From: a bacterium
GTDB lineage: Bacteria > Bacillota > Bacilli > Lactobacillales > Streptococcaceae
DNA length: 41,939 bases
Direction: 5' to 3'
Assembly (NCBI GenBank): GCA_905221215.1
Contig: CAJNCI010000012.1
Coordinates: forward strand, 1 to 41,939
Position numbers and translations under genes: made by a program. The stretch's first letter is position 1, and every line of letters starts with the position of its first letter. The notes beneath the pieces were generated by a model that was given only the letters and a program-made list of their open reading frames with translations, ran no database searches and was not told where the DNA came from. Below, piece after piece: positions 37,220 to 41,939 of this stretch.

Positions 37220-37957
37220 TCAATGTAAGTTATTGATAGTCTCAGACACTTCCCTGACCTTATAACGCGCAATCATACAGCTTCCCCCATTGGGAAAGAA
37301 AAGCAGTTTTTCTTTCTTATCCAAACGCACCACATTGGCAGGATTAATGAGAAAAGAGCGATGACACTGCAAGAGACGGGGTTCCTGCTTGAAAACCTCC
37401 TCTAAACTCGCTGTAAATTCCAGCCTATCTGTCTTGGTATAGAGAATAACACGATGGGCTCTGGGCGATGTTTCAAGGTAATAAACCTCTTTAAAAGGAT
37501 ACTGGAATTGGGCAAATTTTGATTTAAAGTAAAAACAATCTTCCGCCAGACTTTTACTATCTTGACTATTGGCATAGAGGAGGGCTGTCTCGATACGAGA
37601 TTCAAACTCCTCTGCTGACAAGGCCTTATCAATGTAGTCCAGAGCAGACACTTGGTAGCGAAAAGACAGGGGCATAAACTCTGAGTGAGTCGTCACAAAG
37701 ACAATCAGGGCATAAGGATCTCGATCCCGAATCTTTCTAGCCACTTCCAGACCCTTCATCTCCTCATTTCGAATCTCAATATCCAAAAAGAATAGCTGAT
37801 GCGCCCCCTTCTCATGCACCTCTGCCAGCAGTTGATCTGGCTTACCAAAAACTTCAAAAGAACTCAGAGTGATATGATGTTCCTTCAAGAGTTTCTCAAT
37901 GGTCGTTTCAATCCTAGTCTGTTGGGAAAAATCATCTTCTAAAACAAATATTCTCAT
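37220..37957 (-). CDS. blpR: Response regulator BlpR (LytTR type)
   Basis: The 245-aa protein has a receiver domain (1-125, acidic EDD at 7-9, phosphoacceptor D59 in LFFLDIE) and a LytTR DNA-binding domain (about 140-240, with QCHRSFLINPANVVRLDKKEK). ComE/BlpR regulators bind tandem 9-10-bp repeats two helical turns apart, and such repeats are found at 38462 and 35346. It sits between blpS (4 bp) and blpH (13 bp) in one operon. Confidence 0.93.
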   Translation of the reverse strand: MRIFVLEDDFSQQTRIETTIEKLLKEHHITLSSFEVFGKPDQLLAEVHEKGAHQLFFLDIEIRNEEMKGLEVARKIRDRDPYALIVFVTTHSEFMPLSFRYQVSALDYIDKALSAEEFESRIETALLYANSQDSKSLAEDCFYFKSKFAQFQYPFKEVYYLETSPRAHRVILYTKTDRLEFTASLEEVFKQEPRLLQCHRSFLINPANVVRLDKKEKLLFFPNGGSCMIARYKVREVSETINNLH

Positions 37958-37961
37958 CTTC

Positions 37962-38300
37962 TTACTCTCCTTCTTTCAACCATTTTTGACGAATTTCTCT
38001 ATAGCGACGTCTAGCATACTTGACAGCGTATTGACCTTCTTCTCCAAGAAAAAGGATTCTTTCTTGAAAATCAATCGATTTTAATTTATCAAGATTAACC
38101 AAACAATTTCGATGACACCTCATCAAGTTTTCCCCATATTGATTCTCAAGATTACTTAAATTTTGAACCATATTAAAACTAGCTTCTTCTGTAACAATCT
38201 GTACGGTATGGGCTTTAGTTGGATGTGTTTGGATATAGTAGATATCGTCGACGTTTACTTTATAGACTGTTTTCTGTGTCTGAATAATCATATGTTTCAT
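37962..38300 (-). CDS. blpS: BlpS, stand-alone LytTR DNA-binding protein
   Basis: The 112-aa protein is a single LytTR domain (MRCHRNCLVNLDKLKSIDFQ at about 60-79) without receiver. Its sequence is parallel to the output domain of BlpR, so it may compete for or modulate the same boxes. First gene of blpSRH. RBS AGGAGG. The leader contains an exact 14-bp tandem duplication. Confidence 0.88.
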   Translation of the reverse strand: MKHMIIQTQKTVYKVNVDDIYYIQTHPTKAHTVQIVTEEASFNMVQNLSNLENQYGENLMRCHRNCLVNLDKLKSIDFQERILFLGEEGQYAVKYARRRYREIRQKWLKEGE

Positions 38301-38320
38301 TGGATTCTCCTCCTAAGAAA

Positions 38321-38348
38321 AGAATAACAGAAAAAGAATAACAGAAAA
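38321..38348. repeat. 14-bp tandem duplication in the blpS leader
   Basis: AGAATAACAGAAAA occurs twice in direct succession, between a candidate extended -10 (TGT-TAGACT, minus strand, hexamer 38349-38354) and the blpS RBS. Confidence 0.8.
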
Positions 38349-38461
38349 AGTCTAACACAAGCGCACCCAATCCTAAACAGTCTTTGAAAGCTCCTAAAAA
38401 GACTATTTTTCTACAACATCATGATGAGCTTACAACTATTTTATCATAAAATCTTAACAGT

Positions 38462-38528
38462 ACCATTCAGGAAATTTCAAGAACAATTAAAGATTTTATG
38501 GCGAAAAAGGAGATAAAAGTGATAGACT
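38462..38528 (+). promoter_or_regulatory. BlpR box and promoter of blpT
   Basis: ACCATTCAGG (38462-38471) and ACAATTAAAG (38483-38492) start 21 bp apart, a LytTR-type direct repeat close to the ComE/BlpR consensus. An extended -10 TGA-TAGACT (hexamer 38523-38528) follows after 30 nt. blpT is a known BlpR-dependent gene in pneumococci. Confidence 0.8.
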
Positions 38529-38590
38529 GACAGTATCAAAACACAGTTGCTAGAACCAAGACTGGCACCCAGATTAAAGGAGGAATTCTC

Positions 38591-38920
38591 ATGACAGATA
38601 TAGACCCTATCAAAAGAGCTCAGACTTTGATTACTGACTTAAACAAAGCCTACCAAGCATGCAAACAGGCAACCGCTGACGACGTCCGCTTTCAGGAGCA
38701 ATTAAACTCTATTCTTAGCTTTCTAGCCAAGGCTGAGACAGTGGATAATCGAGTCTTGATTGAACTGGAAAAGTTTTACCAGACTTCCAGTCTTCTCATG
38801 GGACTCAGCGCTCTTGAACCAGATGCTCCTACTCGCGCCGCTTGGCGGGCCTATGACCGCTTCCACTTTGACCAAGTCAAGACCAAGTTAAGCCTCTACG
38901 GACCAACCATTCTCTTATAG
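38591..38920 (+). CDS. blpT: BlpT family protein
   Basis: The 109-aa soluble helical protein starts MTDIDPIKRAQTLITDLNKA and has no membrane segment or signal. Position (divergent from blpS, upstream of ecsB) and length match BlpT of the pneumococcal blp locus. Function is not established; it is part of the BlpR regulon. Good RBS AGGAGG. Confidence 0.85.
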   Translation: MTDIDPIKRAQTLITDLNKAYQACKQATADDVRFQEQLNSILSFLAKAETVDNRVLIELEKFYQTSSLLMGLSALEPDAPTRAAWRAYDRFHFDQVKTKLSLYGPTILL

Positions 38921-38924
38921 AAAA

Positions 38925-38964
38925 TAAAAGAAGCTGAGACAGACTGAACTCAACTTCTTTTTTA
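38925..38964. terminator. Bidirectional terminator between blpT and ecsB
   Basis: GAAGCTGAG-N10-CTCAACTTC with flanking A-run and T-run serves both convergent genes. The stem is better on the minus strand, where the mismatch becomes G-U. Confidence 0.75.
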
Positions 38965-38981
38965 GTGTCATATAGGCAAGA

Positions 38982-40031
38982 TTAGTCCTGCATCTGACGT
39001 TTGACCTGATAAGGCAAATACAAGACTAGTAAAACCAAACCTGCACCCAGCAAGGCTAGAAGGGCTAGTTTTTCTTGGAAGGTCACAAGGCCGACAACTA
39101 ATTCCACTACTAAGACCAAACTGGTCAATCCTCTGACTACAGCCTGTAAGCCTTTTTCCTTTTGCCCCTTGTCCAGCGGAAAGAGTTGGGTCAAATACTG
39201 GTAGTCAAAGGCATGATAGAGGGCCAGCAACTGGAAGAGCAGGAGGTAGTTAAAGAGAACCACCACTGCTGTCGCAATCCAAGCTTGCTCGATAAAAACC
39301 TGCGCCAGTAAGGAAAGCAAGAGCAGACGGAGACTGAGGGCAAAGAGATCTCCATTTCGTAGATAAGAACGCAGATAGAGATTTTGCCAAATCTTACCAG
39401 GCACCTTCTGAACAACCTTTAGGATAAAGTCCAGATAGGCACGACGCTTGACGCTGTTTGAAATTCCCTTTACCTGCGTAAAGAGGGCAAAGAAACGAAG
39501 CAAGACTTGCTTACGCTTGCTTTCTTGGGAAATAACATAGTCCCAGTTCAGTCCAGTTTCAGTGAAAAATTTGCTGGCCTTTTGACGAAAGAAGAAATAT
39601 TTACCTACTCCCAATAAAAGCACATAGACCAGAAAAACAGGCAAGCCATAACCCATTGCCAAAAATAAAGGCGCAAATAACAGCAAGAAAAGGGTCTGGA
39701 CAAAGAGCCAAAAGACTAGGGAAATGCCAGTTTGACGCTTGAGATGGAGCTTGATTTCCTCTTCACCAACCAAGAGAAAGAGCTTGTCTGGTGCCTCCAT
39801 ATAGGTGGCAATCCCACCCCAAAGCAAAAGTAAAACAGAGGTAATTCCTACAAACAAAAGGATAGGCCAATGATTTTCGGGAAAATGTTGCAAGAGTTGA
39901 CTGTACTGATAGGCTAGAAAGCCCAGCAGAACAAGCAGGAACAAGACAAAGTGGTCATTGAGAACATAGCGCAGATAACCAAGACACTCCTTACGAAAAG
40001 CCTGCTTTCTCTTTAAAAACAAGTCTTTCAT
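38982..40031 (-). CDS. ecsB: EcsB-type ABC transporter permease
   Basis: The 349-aa polytopic membrane protein has about eight helices and an N-terminal basic region. It resembles EcsB. The EcsAB transporter affects regulated proteolysis, secretion and competence in Bacillus; substrate unknown. Its start overlaps ecsA by 4 nt. Confidence 0.85.
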   Translation of the reverse strand: MKDLFLKRKQAFRKECLGYLRYVLNDHFVLFLLVLLGFLAYQYSQLLQHFPENHWPILLFVGITSVLLLLWGGIATYMEAPDKLFLLVGEEEIKLHLKRQTGISLVFWLFVQTLFLLLFAPLFLAMGYGLPVFLVYVLLLGVGKYFFFRQKASKFFTETGLNWDYVISQESKRKQVLLRFFALFTQVKGISNSVKRRAYLDFILKVVQKVPGKIWQNLYLRSYLRNGDLFALSLRLLLLSLLAQVFIEQAWIATAVVVLFNYLLLFQLLALYHAFDYQYLTQLFPLDKGQKEKGLQAVVRGLTSLVLVVELVVGLVTFQEKLALLALLGAGLVLLVLYLPYQVKRQMQD

Positions 40032-40759
40032 AGGTCCTCCTCTTTGGTCAGAGCCAAGTAAATGTCATTTAAACTAGCCTCAGGCATGTTAAAGGCTTCG
40101 CGCAGTTGCAGGAGATTTCCCTTAGCACGCACCTCTCCCTTGTGAAGAATGACAAAGGCATCACACATCTTCTCCGCCGAATCCAGCACGTGAGTACTCA
40201 TGAGAATGGACTTACCTTTTTGCTTTTCCACTTCCAAAAGCTGAATCAAGTCCGCAATCGCCAGCGGATCGAGACCAAGGAAAGGCTCATCCACGATGAA
40301 AAGACTTGGATCCACCACAAAAGCACAGATAATCATGACCTTTTGCTTCATCCCTTTTGAAAAATGAACAGGGAACCAGTCCAATTTCTGGTCCAGACGA
40401 AACATTTTTAACAAGGGTTCTACTCGCTCAAAAGCCACTTTCTGCTCGATACCATAAGCCATAGCAACCGTTTCGATATGCTCTCTGAGAGTCAATTCCT
40501 CATACAAACTAGGCATCTCAGGAATGTAGCCAATTTGCTTGCGGTAGTTAGTCGCATCTTTTTGCAAAGTCAAGCCATTGATATTGATAGAACCGCTATA
40601 AGGTGTCAATAGACCAATAATCTCATTGATTGTCGTTGATTTACCAGCACCATTGAGACCAATCAAACCGACCAGCTGCCCGCTTTCAACAGTAAAGGAC
40701 ACATCTTTCAAGACAGGAACATGGACATAGCCACCTGTCAGGTTTTTTATTTCTAACAT
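40028..40759 (-). CDS. ecsA: EcsA-type ABC transporter ATP-binding protein
   Basis: The 243-aa ATPase has Walker A GLNGAGKS (about 35-42), the signature FSKGMKQKV (ABC variant without the usual LSxG Leu-Ser, about 134-142), Walker B LFIVDEPFLGLDP (about 157-169) and the H-loop STHVLDS. It partners EcsB. Divergent from hit. Confidence 0.92.
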   Translation of the reverse strand: MLEIKNLTGGYVHVPVLKDVSFTVESGQLVGLIGLNGAGKSTTINEIIGLLTPYSGSININGLTLQKDATNYRKQIGYIPEMPSLYEELTLREHIETVAMAYGIEQKVAFERVEPLLKMFRLDQKLDWFPVHFSKGMKQKVMIICAFVVDPSLFIVDEPFLGLDPLAIADLIQLLEVEKQKGKSILMSTHVLDSAEKMCDAFVILHKGEVRAKGNLLQLREAFNMPEASLNDIYLALTKEEDL

Positions 40760-40776
40760 ATTTTCTCCAAATCTGG

Positions 40777-40799
40777 TATAATGTAGCTATATTATATCA
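40777..40799. promoter_or_regulatory. Back-to-back extended -10 promoters of hit and ecsAB
   Basis: On the plus strand TGG-TATAAT (40777-40782) faces hit. On the minus strand TGA-TATAAT (hexamer 40791-40796) faces ecsA. The two overlap functionally within 25 bp. Confidence 0.7.
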
Positions 40800-40826
40800 A
40801 AATTCAATACAGTAGAGGTAGATTTT

Positions 40827-41237
40827 ATGTCAGATTGCATTTTTTGTAAAATCATCGCAGGGGAAATTCCTGCTTCAAAAGTATATGAAGATGAGCAGGT
40901 TCTTGCCTTTCTTGATATCTCTCAAGTGACACCAGGACACACCTTGGTCGTACCAAAAAAACACTATCGCAATCTTTTGGAGATGGACGCTACTAGCGCC
41001 AGCCAACTCTTTGCCCAAGTGCCAACAATTGCTCGAAAAGTCATGAAAGCTACCAAGGCTGCTGGCATGAATATCATTGCCAACTGTGAAGAAATCGCAG
41101 GGCAAACAGTTTTTCACACCCACGTTCACCTCGTGCCTCGCTACAGTGCCGACGATGACCTCAAGATTGATTTTATAGCCCACGAACCAGACTTTGACAA
41201 ACTCGCTCAAGTCGCTGAAACTATCAAAAACGCCTAA
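40827..41237 (+). CDS. hit: HIT-family nucleotide-binding protein
   Basis: The 136-aa protein is a histidine-triad hydrolase: N-terminal CIFCKIIAGEIPASKVYED with CxxC zinc ligands (C4, C7), and the triad HTHVHLVPR at about 97-105. HINT-type enzymes split nucleoside phosphoramidates. Good AGAGG RBS; followed 9 bp later by the 95-aa gene. Confidence 0.93.
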   Translation: MSDCIFCKIIAGEIPASKVYEDEQVLAFLDISQVTPGHTLVVPKKHYRNLLEMDATSASQLFAQVPTIARKVMKATKAAGMNIIANCEEIAGQTVFHTHVHLVPRYSADDDLKIDFIAHEPDFDKLAQVAETIKNA

Positions 41238-41246
41238 GGAGTTGCC

Positions 41247-41534
41247 ATGAAATTATCTAATCTACTGCTATTTGCAGGAGCTGCAGCTGGAAGTTATTTG
41301 GTCACAAAAAATCGCCAAACCATCACAGATGAAGTCTTGAACACTACTGACCGCGTTCAAGCTATCAAGAACGACGTGGATATTATCCAAAACAGCCTGC
41401 AAATCATCGACCAGCAAAAAGAACTCATCAAGGAATACCAAGAAGACCTGACTTACAAGTTTAAGGTCTTGGAAAAAGATATCCAGACTAGACTAGCTGT
41501 CATCAAAGAAACACAGGAAATTGAAGATAAGTAA
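41247..41534 (+). CDS. 95-aa membrane-anchored coiled-coil protein
   Basis: The protein has a predicted N-terminal hydrophobic segment (LLLFAGAAAGSYLV) followed by a long charged coiled-coil helix (about 25-95). This is a YtxH-like layout, though I cannot place the family firmly. It is co-transcribed with hit and ends in a strong terminator. Confidence 0.75.
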   Translation: MKLSNLLLFAGAAAGSYLVTKNRQTITDEVLNTTDRVQAIKNDVDIIQNSLQIIDQQKELIKEYQEDLTYKFKVLEKDIQTRLAVIKETQEIEDK

Positions 41535-41557
41535 AAAGAGCCGAGTGGCTCTTTTTA
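41533..41557 (+). terminator. Terminator T1 of the hit operon
   Basis: AAAAAGAGCC-GAGT-GGCTCTTTTT, a perfect 10-bp stem with T-run, overlaps the stop codon of the 95-aa gene. Its exact reverse complement is present at 41796-41819. Confidence 0.9.
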
Positions 41558-41644
41558 AAACGTAAACAAGTTATATCCCATCAACTATACATCACAATTT
41601 AGACAACTCATTCATCGTTTCAGAACTAAATCGAATACTTTCCC

Positions 41645-41779
41645 AGACTTTCCGCCGTAATGAAAACACCTGAAATAGTTTGGTTTCAGGTGTTCGGAAA
41701 CTTTGAGACCTAGGCTCAAAGTTTAGGTATGGAACTTCGAAGAAGGTCGCTACCGTCCGTCATTACTTAAGGAAAGTCT
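41645..41779. ncRNA. Structured element B (same fold as element A)
   Basis: This 135-nt segment has an outer stem AGACTTTCC/GGAAAGTCT, internal loop GCC/TTAA and second stem GTAATGA/TCATTAC. Three hairpins sit inside: AACACCTGAAA/TTTCAGGTGTT, AACTTTGAG-ACCTAGG-CTCAAAGTT and GGTA..GAACTTC/GAAGGTC..TACC. Conserved single-stranded parts with element A are GCY, YTAA, the loop CTAGG and GTCC before the closing strand. Coding strand undecided; no clear promoter was found on either side. Confidence 0.65.
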
Positions 41780-41795
41780 TAAAAAATCTGTAAAT

Positions 41796-41820
41796 AAAAA
41801 GAGCCACTCGGCTCTTTTTA
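41796..41820. terminator. Terminator T2, mirror image of T1
   Basis: AAAAAGAGCC-ACTC-GGCTCTTTTT is the exact reverse complement of T1. Together T1 and T2 bracket 238 bp containing element B. It can terminate in both directions. Confidence 0.8.
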
Positions 41821-41822
41821 AT

Positions 41823-41939
41823 GGCTCTATAATATTTGTAGTGGGTAAATCCCCTATGGATCTTATGGAGCCTATTTTTGTGTAGAAAAAAAGTCCCATA
41901 TGACCTATAATGAAAAGCGACAAAACAACTCATTAGAAA
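41823..41939 (+). mobile_element. Left end of an ISL3-family insertion sequence (runs off window)
   Basis: The sequence begins GGCTCTATAATATTTGTAGT-GGGT, which matches the terminal-repeat pattern of ISL3 elements (compare the end of the remnant at 31772). It continues as the AT-rich leader before the transposase gene, which lies outside. It directly follows T2. Confidence 0.75.

Noticed and set aside
38349..38425. Search for a BlpR box upstream of blpS
   Set aside because: The -10 resembles that of blpT, but only a single poor half-site (AGCTTTCAAA) is found and the partner 21 bp away is absent.

Overview
The window is a low-GC Firmicutes chromosome of the Streptococcus mitis/oralis/pneumoniae group. 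Evidence: a choline-binding surface protein with tandem WYY repeats, two BOX dispersed repeats, a blpTSRH bacteriocin-regulator locus, ccrZ next to trmB, a ComX box in front of the competence gene ssbB, and IS elements typical of these species. No rRNA, tRNA or CRISPR array was seen.

Layout. 1-3.9 kb: rRNA methyltransferase rlmD, divergent recX, an Ntdp-type phosphatase gene, a BOX element and queH. 3.9-8.6 kb (minus strand): groES-groEL under CIRCE plus a CtsR-like site, late-competence ssbB, a short-chain dehydrogenase, ytpR, a thioredoxin-like protein and a DUF4651 protein. 8.6-13.4 kb: a second BOX, a choline-binding protein, pyrG with a GGGC-start attenuator, rpoE and an orphan DUF3883 nuclease-like gene. 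13.4-18.8 kb: a Val-type T-box leader, then a flavin-reductase-like gene, a GNAT gene, an AT-rich membrane protein and, only at the end, valS. 18.8-22.1 kb: small and hypothetical genes, including a DUF1858/DUF438-hemerythrin pair and a coupled pair of tiny ORFs. 22.2-28.0 kb: the rimP-nusA-ylxR-ylxQ-infB-rbfA operon. 28.0-29.5 kb: ccrZ-trmB. 29.6-31.8 kb: an IS30-family element and a truncated ISL3-family transposase. 31.9-38.9 kb: a remodelled blp locus. 39-41.5 kb: ecsAB divergent from hit and a small gene. 41.5-41.9 kb: a structured element between mirrored terminators, then the left end of an ISL3-family IS that leaves the window.

Most notable: (1) blpS-R-H and blpT remain, but no pheromone gene, ABC exporter or double-glycine bacteriocin gene is visible. 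Small membrane-protein genes follow blpH, and one of their promoters carries a tandem repeat with exactly the geometry of the blpT promoter, so a BlpR-driven regulon may survive without its toxins. (2) The space beside it holds a two-gene OLD/PARIS/AbiL-like module (ABC-type ATPase plus Toprim-like protein) with its own promoter and a possible operator, next to IS elements. (3) Two 134-135-nt elements about 19 kb apart fold into the same multibranched structure, with compensatory changes in most helices. (4) The valS T-box lies four genes from valS. All functional names come from recognising motifs and families by eye; no database search was run.
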